Shown: one piece after another, positions 8,228 through 16,428 of the stretch | Position numbering within the stretch: the stretch's first letter is position 1 | Layout of the letters: every line of letters begins with the position of its first letter | From: an uncultured Clostridia bacterium | GTDB lineage: Bacteria > Bacillota > Clostridia > Christensenellales > Borkfalkiaceae | Assembly: GCA_947629575.1 (NCBI GenBank) | Contig: CANREF010000001.1 | Span: 1 to 64,000, forward strand | DNA length: 64,000 bases | Direction of reading: 5' to 3' | Notes under the pieces: generated by a model | The model's database searches: none | Told to the model about the DNA's origin: nothing | The model's input: the letters and a program-made list of their open reading frames with translations, nothing else | Position numbers and translations under genes: made by a program

Positions 8228-9616
8228 ATGCCCCCTGCAATTATTGCGATCATCGTTGTGGCGGTCCTCATCGTTGTGCTCATCGTGCTCACCATCGCCG
8301 TGCGCTACAAGACCTGTCCGCCCGACAAGATCATGATCATCTACGGTAAGATCCGCCCCAATCCCGACGGCACTTACCGCAGCGCAAAATGCGTCCATGG
8401 CGGCGCGTCCTTCGTAGCGCCCTTCTTCCAGAAGTATACCTTCATGGACCTCACCCCCCTTTCGATCTCGGTGGACCTTAAGAGCGCGCTCTCCAAACAG
8501 AACATCCGTATCGACGTTCCGAGCATCTTCACCGTGGGCGTTTCCACAGACCCCGGCGTCATGCAGAACGCCGCCGAGCGGCTGAGAATGCTCAAAATGA
8601 ACCAGATCGCCGACCTCGCGCGGGACATCATTTTCGGCCAGCTCCGTCTCGTCATCGCCACGATGAACATCGAAGAGATCAATGCCGACAGAGATAAGTT
8701 CCTCGAGGCGATCTCCCGCAACGTCGAGGGAGAACTCAAAAAGGTGGGTCTAAGGCTCATCAACGTGAACGTCACCGACATCACCGACGAGAGCGGCTAC
8801 ATCGTCGCCCTCGGGAAAGAGGCGGCGGCGAAGGCGATCAACGACGCGAAGATCTCCGTCGCGGAAGAGGACAAGAAGGGTTCTATCGGCGAGGCGAACG
8901 CAAGGCGCGAACAGCGCATCCGCGTTGCGGAAGCGGAGTCCATGGCGATCGACGGAGAGAACAAGGCAAAGGCGGAGATCGCCCGTTCGCAGGCGCTCCT
9001 TCGCGAGAAGGAAGCGGAGGCGTTGAAACTTGCGGTCACCGCGGAAAAGGTGCAGGCCGCAAAGGCGCTCGAGGAGAGCTATTCCGCAGAACAGAGCGCG
9101 GAGATCGCCCGTGCGGCGCGCGAAAAGGCCACCAAAGAGGCGGACGTCATCGTCGCGGCGGATATCGAAAAGCGCAAGCTCGAGATCGAGGCGGAAGCGG
9201 TCGCCGAACAGACGAGAAGAAAGGCGCAGGGCGAGGCGGACGCTATCTATGCGAAGATGGACGCCGAAGCGCGGGGTCTTCGCGAAAAGCTGAGCAAACA
9301 AGCGGAGGGCATGGACGCGCTCGTGAAGAGCGCGGGCACTTCGGACGAAGCGGTGCGCCTGCTCATTGCCGACAAGCTCGAGACGATCGTTGCCGAGCAG
9401 GTCAAGGCCATCTCGGGCGTGAAGATCGACAAGGTGACGGTCTGGGACGGCGGCGCGAATGCCGACGGAAAGACGTCCACGGCGAACTTCCTTTCGGGGC
9501 TATTGAAGAGCCTGCCCCCGCTTGAAGAGATCTATAACATGGCGGGGCTGTCTCTTCCCAAAGCGGTCGCTCCGCAAAAGGCGGAGGAAAAGCCCGAACC
9601 TTCCGAAGAGGACTGA
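8228..9616 (+). CDS. flotillin-like SPFH protein
   Basis: N-terminal TM, SPFH core, long Ala/Glu coiled coil; NfeD partner upstream. Confidence 0.88.
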   Translation: MPPAIIAIIVVAVLIVVLIVLTIAVRYKTCPPDKIMIIYGKIRPNPDGTYRSAKCVHGGASFVAPFFQKYTFMDLTPLSISVDLKSALSKQNIRIDVPSIFTVGVSTDPGVMQNAAERLRMLKMNQIADLARDIIFGQLRLVIATMNIEEINADRDKFLEAISRNVEGELKKVGLRLINVNVTDITDESGYIVALGKEAAAKAINDAKISVAEEDKKGSIGEANARREQRIRVAEAESMAIDGENKAKAEIARSQALLREKEAEALKLAVTAEKVQAAKALEESYSAEQSAEIARAAREKATKEADVIVAADIEKRKLEIEAEAVAEQTRRKAQGEADAIYAKMDAEARGLREKLSKQAEGMDALVKSAGTSDEAVRLLIADKLETIVAEQVKAISGVKIDKVTVWDGGANADGKTSTANFLSGLLKSLPPLEEIYNMAGLSLPKAVAPQKAEEKPEPSEED

Positions 9617-9634
9617 TTTTTAGCATACGTATAC

Positions 9635-9665
9635 AAAAAACAGAGCCATTCGGCTCTGTTTTTTG
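9635..9665 (+). terminator. intrinsic terminator
   Basis: AAAAAACAGAGCCattcGGCTCTGTTTTTTG. Confidence 0.85.
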
Positions 9666-9669
9666 TATG

Positions 9670-9975
9670 GAAAATTTCACCACACCCGCCCCCTGCGGGG
9701 GGTCTCACGCGGGTGGAGTCCCGCCTAACTTCGCCCTGCGGGGCTCGTGCCGCCCAATGAACCATGACAGTAGGAAAGCGGGGGCGGTCACCGTTCGCGC
9801 CTCTGGTGCGCTCGCTCCTGTCACAGCGCGCCAACGATTATCAATCGTTGGCAGAATGCGCTGTTCCACCCTCTCCTTAGGAGAGGGCTTAAGGGCTCCT
9901 CCTTAGGAGGAGCTGTCACGAAGTGACTGAGGTGGTGTCTTGCCTCCCCCCGCTGCGGGGGACAGCGAAAATGGG
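9670..9975. repeat. cluster of intergenic hairpin repeats
   Basis: Contains CTCCTCCTTAGGAGGAGCTGTCACGAAGTGACTGAGGTGGTGTC and GCCAACGATTatcAATCGTTGGC palindrome. Confidence 0.7.
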
Positions 9976-10014
9976 TGACGTTTCGTCATTTTTGACGTAG
10001 AGCCCCCGCCATGT

Positions 10015-10455
10015 TCAATAATCCGTTCTGCCGACGAGATAGTCGAGGGAGACGTGCATATAATCGGCGATCGCGCACAGAGAGGTGAGGGACGGGGATT
10101 CCCCCTTTGCCCAATTCGTTATGCGGGAATCCTTCACCGTCGTATTGCAGGTAAGAGCGTAACGCTTGACATTCTGCTCCTTCATAATGCTGCGCAGCCT
10201 TTGGTAAAAAGGCGGAAGCGGACGGGGCAAAACCTCTTCATAATGCTCGCTGCGGCCGACCAAATAATCAAGCGAACAGCCAATATAGTCGGCAAGCAAA
10301 ACGGCATTTTTCAAATTCGGCAGTTTTTCTCCCCGAAGCCATGCGCGAACGGCAGATCCCGCCACCCCGATCGTCTCCGAAAACTCTTCCGAGCGCAGTC
10401 CGCGTTCTTCCATGAACTCCCTCAACCGCACAGAGAAATTGGACAAATATTCCAT
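10015..10455 (-). CDS. double-HTH XRE-type regulator
   Basis: Two HTH-like halves in one chain, each ending SLDYLVGR. Confidence 0.75.
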   Translation of the reverse strand: MEYLSNFSVRLREFMEERGLRSEEFSETIGVAGSAVRAWLRGEKLPNLKNAVLLADYIGCSLDYLVGRSEHYEEVLPRPLPPFYQRLRSIMKEQNVKRYALTCNTTVKDSRITNWAKGESPSLTSLCAIADYMHVSLDYLVGRTDY

Positions 10456-10461
10456 AGAATT

Positions 10462-10902
10462 TCAATAATCCGTTCTGCCGACGAGATAGTCGAGAGAGAC
10501 GTGCAAGTAATCGGCGATCGCGCACACCGTATAGAGCATGGGGGTTTCCCCGTGCGCCCAATTTGTAAAAAAGACGTCGGTGTGCAGCAAACGGGAGATC
10601 TTATAGCGGGAAACCCCCTGTTCCCGCATAACTTCGCGCAGCCGGTCATAGAACGGCGGCAACGGACGGGGAAGGACTTCCCTGTCGGTATCGCCGATTC
10701 CCGCAAGATAGTCGAGCGAACAATGAAAGAAGTCCGCCAATCCGACGGCATGTAAGAGGTTGATATTGCGCTCCGCGTTCATCCAAGCGCGAACGCTCGT
10801 TCCCGCGACCCCGATCTTTGCGGCGAGCGCTTCCGATTTGATTTGCCCGCAGTCGAACATCAATTCTTTCAGCCGCTCGGACAGCTTCGACATGATTTCC
10901 AT
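10462..10902 (-). CDS. double-HTH XRE-type regulator, paralogue of the adjacent gene
   Basis: Shares VLPRPLPPFY and CAIADYLHVSLDYLVGRTDY with neighbour; start MEIMSKLSERL. Confidence 0.75.
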   Translation of the reverse strand: MEIMSKLSERLKELMFDCGQIKSEALAAKIGVAGTSVRAWMNAERNINLLHAVGLADFFHCSLDYLAGIGDTDREVLPRPLPPFYDRLREVMREQGVSRYKISRLLHTDVFFTNWAHGETPMLYTVCAIADYLHVSLDYLVGRTDY

Positions 10903-10941
10903 AAACTTCCCTCCTTTCGACAAAAAATTATCCCAACCAAA

Positions 10942-10966
10942 CGCATATTTTGTTTGCAATTATGCG
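10942..10966. promoter_or_regulatory. candidate operator between divergent genes
   Basis: CGCATA-N13-TATGCG inverted repeat overlapping TTGCAA (-35) of the 11005 ORF. Confidence 0.4.
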
Positions 10967-11004
10967 CACAGTAGGGTTATAATATTCTTACAAAGGAGAT
11001 GTAA

Positions 11005-11223
11005 ATGGAAAAACAAAACGAAAAATTTACAGAAGAGTTAAAAAACGAGCCGAAGATCACTTCCGAAGAATTGCTCGAAGAAATTTTATCGCTCTTAAAA
11101 GAGAGCTTCTTTGCGAAGATCCGCCTTTGCGGAGACGAAATATCTCTGCGCTTTTTCAACGGACAGCACGCACGGCTCACGGTTTGGATGCTTTCGGAGA
11201 AGCCCCTCAGTCACCTTCGGTGA
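11005..11223 (+). CDS. small hypothetical protein whose 3' end runs into a repeat
   Basis: AAGGAG then ATG; ORF ends in CCTCAGTCACCTTCGGTGACAG repeat sequence. Confidence 0.5.
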   Translation: MEKQNEKFTEELKNEPKITSEELLEEILSLLKESFFAKIRLCGDEISLRFFNGQHARLTVWMLSEKPLSHLR

Positions 11224-11480
11224 CAGCTCCCCTCATAGGGACGCCAAGGGGGCGGGGCGTGCGTCATGCTGAGCCGTGGACAAAATACGCAGTCCGACAA
11301 CGCTCTCCCCGAAGCATCTTGCTGCGTTCGGGTTCGTTTGAACGGGCCGGAACACAACAGGATTCCCTCGGAGAGTTGCCTCGTTGGACTGCGCGATAAT
11401 AACACCCCTTCCGTCACGCGCAAAACGCGTAACACCCACCCCTCAAGGGGTGGGCAAGGGAGCAGGGCGGAATGACGCGA
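11205..11480. repeat. composite intergenic repeat (CTCAGTCAC hairpin, fold-back element, CACCCCTC module)
   Basis: CCCCTCAGTCACCTTCGGTGACAGCTCCCC; GCGTCATGCTGAG ... GGAATGACGCG; ACACCCCTTCCGTCACGCGCAAAACGCGT... Confidence 0.75.
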
Positions 11481-11512
11481 GGGGACACGGTCACCCCCTA
11501 CCCAAATTCCGC

Positions 11513-11541
11513 TTTACAAGCATGAAAAGTTATGTTATAAT
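11513..11541 (+). promoter_or_regulatory. sigma-A promoter, predicted leaderless transcript
   Basis: TTTACA-N17-TATAAT, ATG 7 nt after the -10 end. Confidence 0.65.
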
Positions 11542-11547
11542 TTTTTC

Positions 11548-12741
11548 ATGGAAAAATTGTGCTTTGCCGACGGGGACAAGATCGGCGTGTTCGACGGCGA
11601 ACGGACGGAACTCTTCGAGAGCGAATACATTCTCCGCTATCGGGAATATGCCGAAACGAGGAACAAAAACGACGAGTGGAAGTTCGGCGGCGAGGGGGCG
11701 CGCTTCCGCGGCGACTATGAGCGGTATCAGATGCGCAGGGAAGAAAAGGTCTATGCGTCCGTCAACGGCGTGCAATGGAAGGACGGCAAGGTCGTCTATT
11801 CCTTCACCGTCAACGGCTCGTCGGGCGTCTATTGCAAGGACGTATGCGATAAAAAGGCGCGCGAGGAGCACATCATCTCCTCTTCCGACGAGGAATTTCT
11901 CTCCCTTCACCGCGGCGGCAACACGCTTGCGGTCACGGTGGGAAAGCGGGACGGCACGTCCTGTGTGGGGCTTCTGAACATGGAGACGACCGAGCTCAAG
12001 ACCCTCACCGAGGGCGACAGCCGCGACGCGAATCCCTATTTCTCCCCCGAAACCAACCTCATCTATTTTGACAGCGCGGGCGTCGGAAGGGACGGGGAAG
12101 GGAACTTCACGGGCGAATTCTCCCCCGCCGCGATCCTCACGCTCGACGCCGTGTCCTTGGAACTCAAAGAAGTGAAACAGGACAAAAAATTTGCATACGT
12201 CAAGCCGAAAATTGCACAAAACGGCGATTTGTACTACATCAAGCGCCCCAATAAATGCAAGAAGAGGGGCAATCTTTTTCTCGACATTGTGCTCTTTCCG
12301 TTCCGCATTTTGAAGGCGATCTTCGGATTTTTGCAGGCGTTCGTGATGATCTTCGGGCACACGTCCTTGAATTCCGCGGCGGAGGGGGGAGACAATCCCA
12401 CCCGCGGAAGAAAGACGGACGGTCGCCGCCTCTTCCTCGACGGGAGCTATATCGAGACGGAAAAGGAGCTCAAACGCAACCGCAAAGCCAAGGAGAAAGA
12501 GGCGGGATTCATTCCCCTCACGTGGAAACTCGTTCGGTTTGCGGGCGGGCAGGAGACGGTCATAAAGGGAGGCGTATGCGATTTTGCGCTCTGCGCGGAC
12601 GGCGGGATCTACTGCACCAACGGCAGGCATATCTTTTATCTCAACGGAACTGCGTGCCGCAAGGTCGCCGACGCGGAGAGCTGCGTGAGCATTGCCACGG
12701 AGAGCGCCGCCGCCCCTCCCGATGAGCTCTTCGCCCTGTAA
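11548..12741 (+). CDS. uncharacterized protein, possible beta-propeller-like repeats with one hydrophobic segment
   Basis: 397-aa ORF with promoter and terminator; internal hydrophobic LFLDIVLFPFRILKAIFGFLQAFVMIFG. Confidence 0.75.
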   Translation: MEKLCFADGDKIGVFDGERTELFESEYILRYREYAETRNKNDEWKFGGEGARFRGDYERYQMRREEKVYASVNGVQWKDGKVVYSFTVNGSSGVYCKDVCDKKAREEHIISSSDEEFLSLHRGGNTLAVTVGKRDGTSCVGLLNMETTELKTLTEGDSRDANPYFSPETNLIYFDSAGVGRDGEGNFTGEFSPAAILTLDAVSLELKEVKQDKKFAYVKPKIAQNGDLYYIKRPNKCKKRGNLFLDIVLFPFRILKAIFGFLQAFVMIFGHTSLNSAAEGGDNPTRGRKTDGRRLFLDGSYIETEKELKRNRKAKEKEAGFIPLTWKLVRFAGGQETVIKGGVCDFALCADGGIYCTNGRHIFYLNGTACRKVADAESCVSIATESAAAPPDELFAL

Positions 12742-12762
12742 AACCGCATTTGGATAAAAAAC

Positions 12763-12790
12763 AAAAACCGCGAAATTCGCGGTTTTTTTA
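12763..12790 (+). terminator. intrinsic terminator
   Basis: AAAAACCGCGaaattCGCGGTTTTTTT. Confidence 0.85.
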
Positions 12791-12858
12791 CACCCGTTTG
12801 CCGTTTTCGCCAGCCGTGATGTGATATGATATTGCAAATTTCATTACGAGGTTATGAT

Positions 12859-13752
12859 ATGGCTTACGAAAAAAGACTTTGCTTGCTCAAACAGATAAAG
12901 CGCGGGTTTTCGGCGGACGGCGCGCCCCTTTCGGGGGCGGTCTATGCCGAACGGATGGGGAGCGAGCTCGTCATCACCCCCAAGATCGCGGGGCTGTCTC
13001 CCCTCAAAGAGGGGCGCTACGCCCTCGTTGTGGCGGCGGGGGAACTCAAATTCTGTCTCGCCCTTCGCGGGAACGAGCCCCTGCGCGTGGACGCCGCGCC
13101 CTCGCTCGCAAACGGGTTTTCCGTCCTCTTATGCTACGTCAACGCGGAGGCGGAAGCGATCGCCTTCGGGCACTGCGGAAGCGCCCCTTCCGACTACGGG
13201 GAACTCATTTCGGCGGTCTCCGCGCCCTCTCTTCCCGCCGAGCCCAAGGAGAGCGCGCTCGCGGAGGACCTGCCCCCCTTTCGCGGCGGGGAAGGGGGAT
13301 ATGACGACGAGGCGATCGCCTCCTCCGACTATTACGGTGCGTCTCATGCAGATGAAGACCCTTCTGCTTCGGATCCGCCGCCCGAAGGGGAGGGTGTATG
13401 CGAGGATGAAACTGCTCTCCACCCGTTCCGCCTCACAAGGGGCGGGCTCACCTATTACAACAAGATCGCGGCAAAACTGAAGACGGCATTCCAGAGATTC
13501 CCGCGCGACGAGCGCCTTACCGCCGCCATTCCCCACTCCGAATGGGTAAAGACGGAACAGGCGCTTCTCGGGATCGTCTATGCCGAGGGAGTTCCGCGGT
13601 ATCTGTGCGTGGCGCTCGAAAAAGACCCGCCCGAGGAAGCGAAGGAGGCGAGCGTGTTTGTCCCCTTCTCCCCCTTCTCCGACGACGAGGGGCTGTTCGT
13701 CGTCTTTCAGGACGCGGACACGGGGGAATACGTGAAAGTCGACCTCGCCTGA
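12859..13752 (+). CDS. conserved hypothetical protein
   Basis: ORF MAYEKRLCLLKQIKRGFSADG... with clear codon usage. Confidence 0.75.
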   Translation: MAYEKRLCLLKQIKRGFSADGAPLSGAVYAERMGSELVITPKIAGLSPLKEGRYALVVAAGELKFCLALRGNEPLRVDAAPSLANGFSVLLCYVNAEAEAIAFGHCGSAPSDYGELISAVSAPSLPAEPKESALAEDLPPFRGGEGGYDDEAIASSDYYGASHADEDPSASDPPPEGEGVCEDETALHPFRLTRGGLTYYNKIAAKLKTAFQRFPRDERLTAAIPHSEWVKTEQALLGIVYAEGVPRYLCVALEKDPPEEAKEASVFVPFSPFSDDEGLFVVFQDADTGEYVKVDLA

Positions 13753-13779
13753 GCACAAATTGTTCCCGTGAAAATTTTT

Positions 13780-13816
13780 CGAAAGCGTTTACTTTGACAA
13801 ATCAAAGTGGTATAAT
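13780..13816 (+). promoter_or_regulatory. pckG promoter with overlapping cre-like site
   Basis: CGAAAGCGTTTACT (13/14 to TGWAARCGYTWNCW) containing -35 TTTACT, N17, TATAAT. Confidence 0.6.
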
Positions 13817-13877
13817 GTAAGTGGAAGAAGTTGGGCGTTCGGCCCATTCAACGGAAAATCACATACGGAGGTCAGAT

Positions 13878-15650
13878 ATGACAAAGGCACTCACCGAAAA
13901 CCAAAAAGTTCTCGATTTCGTTCGGGAAAGCGCCGAGCTCGCCTGCCCGGACAACATCGTCTGGATCGACGGCAGCGAAGCGCAGCTCGAAAAACTCAGA
14001 GAGGAAGGTGTCAGAACGGGAGAGATGATCAAGCTCAACCAAGAGAAGCTCCCCGGCTGTTACTACCACAGAACGGCGCAGAACGACGTTGCGCGCGTCG
14101 AGGATCGCACCTTCATCTGCTGCAAAAACAAGGAAGACGCAGGTCCTATCAACTATTGGATGGACCCGCAGGAAGCATACGCCCTCTGCCGCAACATCGC
14201 CCGCGGCAAAATGAAGGGGCGTACCATGTACGTCATTCCCTATTCCATGGGCGTCGTCGGCTCGCCCTTCTCCAAGATCGGCATCGAAGTGACCGACTCC
14301 ATCTATGTCGTTCTCAACATGGCGATCATGACGCGCGTGGGAACGGACTGCTATGACTATCTCGGCAAGGACGGCGACTTTATCAAGGGCTTCCACTGCA
14401 AGTGCGATGTAGACCCCGAAAAGCGGTACATCATGCACTTCCCCGAGGACGACACCATCATCTCGGTGAACTCCGCCTACGGCGGAAACGTGCTCCTCGG
14501 CAAGAAGTGTTTCGCCCTGCGCATCGCTTCCTATCTCGGCAAGAACGAGGGCTGGATGGCGGAACACATGCTCATTTTGGGGGTCACCTATCCCGACGGA
14601 AGCAAACACTACGTCGCGGCGGCGTTCCCGTCCGCCTGCGGAAAGACCAACCTCGCCATGCTCATTCCCCCCAAGCACTATCTCGAAAGGGGATATAAAG
14701 TGGAATGCGTGGGCGACGACATCGCTTGGATCAGGATCGGCAAGGACGGGAGACTTTGGGCGGTCAATCCCGAGAACGGGTTCTTCGGCGTTGCGCCCGG
14801 CACGAACGTAAAGAGCAATCCCAACGCCCTCGCCGCAACGAGACGGGGGACGATCTTCACCAACGTCGCCATCGACCCTTCGGACAACACGGTGTGGTGG
14901 GAAGGGCTCACAAAGCCCGCGCCCGAGCATCTCATCGACTGGCTCGGCAATCCGTGGACGCCCGACAGCGGCGTGAAAGCGGCGCACCCCAATTCCCGCT
15001 TTACCGCTCCCGCCGTGAATTGCCCCTGCCTCTCCCCCGAATTCAACTCCAAAGAGGGCGTTCCGCTCGACGCGATCATCTTCGGCGGAAGAAGGGCGAC
15101 CACGACCCCGCTCGTCTACCAGTCCCGCGACTGGGATCACGGCGTGTTCGTCGGCTCTATCATGAGCTCCGAGACGACGGCGGCGGCGACGGGCGCGGTG
15201 GGCGTTCTGCGCCACGACCCCATGGCAATGAAGCCGTTTGCGGGCTATCACATGGCGGATTACTTCGGACATTGGATCGAAATGGGCAAGAAGATCAAGA
15301 ATCCGCCCAAGATCTTCAACGTCAACTGGTTCAGACAGAATGAGGCGGGTGAGTTCATCTGGCCGGGCTTCGGCGACAATATGCGCGTTTTGGACTGGAT
15401 CTTGAAGCGCTGCGCGGGCACGGTGGAGGCGCGGGAGACTGCGATCGGCTACGTTCCCTACGCGAAGGATATCGACCTCACGGGGTTGGATCTCACCGAG
15501 GAGACGCTCGAGAGCATCCTCTATGTGGATAAAAAGCGGTGGAGCGCCGAGGCAGACGAGATCGCGGGATATTACGAACAATTCGGCGACCGTTTGCCCA
15601 AAGAGCTCAGAGAGAGCCTTCAGACCCTCAAAAAGAACTGCGAAAATTAA
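13878..15650 (+). CDS. pckG: phosphoenolpyruvate carboxykinase (GTP)
   Basis: FPSACGKTNLAMLIPP, VGDDIAWIRIG, NPENGFFGVAPGT. Confidence 0.95.
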   Translation: MTKALTENQKVLDFVRESAELACPDNIVWIDGSEAQLEKLREEGVRTGEMIKLNQEKLPGCYYHRTAQNDVARVEDRTFICCKNKEDAGPINYWMDPQEAYALCRNIARGKMKGRTMYVIPYSMGVVGSPFSKIGIEVTDSIYVVLNMAIMTRVGTDCYDYLGKDGDFIKGFHCKCDVDPEKRYIMHFPEDDTIISVNSAYGGNVLLGKKCFALRIASYLGKNEGWMAEHMLILGVTYPDGSKHYVAAAFPSACGKTNLAMLIPPKHYLERGYKVECVGDDIAWIRIGKDGRLWAVNPENGFFGVAPGTNVKSNPNALAATRRGTIFTNVAIDPSDNTVWWEGLTKPAPEHLIDWLGNPWTPDSGVKAAHPNSRFTAPAVNCPCLSPEFNSKEGVPLDAIIFGGRRATTTPLVYQSRDWDHGVFVGSIMSSETTAAATGAVGVLRHDPMAMKPFAGYHMADYFGHWIEMGKKIKNPPKIFNVNWFRQNEAGEFIWPGFGDNMRVLDWILKRCAGTVEARETAIGYVPYAKDIDLTGLDLTEETLESILYVDKKRWSAEADEIAGYYEQFGDRLPKELRESLQTLKKNCEN

Positions 15651-15664
15651 AGAGCAAACAGACA

Positions 15665-15697
15665 GGGGCGGCGCGCAAGATTTGCGCGCCGCCCTTT
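15665..15697 (+). terminator. intrinsic terminator
   Basis: GGGCGGCGCGCAAgatTTGCGCGCCGCCCTTT. Confidence 0.75.
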
Positions 15698-15724
15698 CCC
15701 ATATGATTTTTTGCCGCAAAATGG

Positions 15725-15753
15725 TTGACAAAGTGAACTAATGGACATATAAT
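15725..15753 (+). promoter_or_regulatory. consensus sigma-A promoter
   Basis: TTGACA-N17-TATAAT, perfect hexamers. Confidence 0.75.
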
Positions 15754-15761
15754 ACAGCATT

Positions 15762-16058
15762 GTGGGCGACCTGCTCGGGATAAAACCGATCATCGAGGTC
15801 ACGAAGGAGGGGAGCATCGGCATGGCGGGCAGGGCGCGCGGACAGAAAAAGGCGCTCGCGGAACTTCAAAAACGGTACATGGGGGCGGAAATCGACGAGA
15901 ATTATCCCGTCTATTTCTTACAGACGGATACCGACGCTCCCGCACGCGCGCTGATGAGCGCCCTTGAGCGGGAAGGGCGGATATTTCGTATCTGCTGCGC
16001 CGTCGGCGCGCACATCGGCCCAAACGCCGTTGGGATCGTGTATGTCGAAAAAAAGTGA
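15762..16058 (+). pseudogene. DegV-family C-terminal fragment
   Basis: GDLLGIKPIIEVTKEGSI..ARGQKKALAELQKRY...IGPNAVGIVYV matches only the C-terminal part of DegV proteins. Confidence 0.6.
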
Positions 16059-16059
16059 T

Positions 16060-16325
16060 ATTTGCGGGGAGCGCCAAGGGAGCTGGGCGGGCGTCATGCT
16101 GAGCCGAGGAACAATTACGAAGTCCGATAATGCTCTCCCCGAAGCATCTTTTGTCCCCGCGAGATTCTTCGGGGACAGCCCTCGGTTTTCATGTCACTTG
16201 GTCACCTCAGAATGACGCGGGGGCGGAGCGCCGAGTGCCTACCCCCTCAGTCCCCCTCCGTGGGAGGGGGAACAGGCCTACCCCCTTTGGGGGGAGGCTC
16301 CGCCGTAGGCGGTGGTGGGGGGTGT
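16060..16325. repeat. composite intergenic repeat (fold-back element plus G-rich hairpin module)
   Basis: GCGTCATGCTGAGCC...CTCAGAATGACGC (16091-16219) then CCTACCCCCTTTGGGGGGAGGCTCCGCCGTAGGCGGTGGTGGGGGG. Confidence 0.8.
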
Positions 16326-16382
16326 GGTGTTCTTTCGCGTCAAGTTGCGCGCTCTCTTTCCCCAAAAACAGCTACTATACAA

Positions 16383-16418
16383 AACCCCCCGCGCCTGTGC
16401 AAACAGGCGCGGGGGGTT
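16383..16418. terminator. long GC-rich terminator hairpin
   Basis: AACCCCCCGCGCCTGTgcaaACAGGCGCGGGGGGTT with T-rich flanks. Confidence 0.7.
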
Positions 16419-16428
16419 TATGCTTTTT

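Noticed and set aside
13872-15731. 619-aa minus-strand ORF opposite pckG
   Set aside because: Shadow ORF produced by GC-rich codon usage on the true gene; no family motifs, no RBS/promoter logic.
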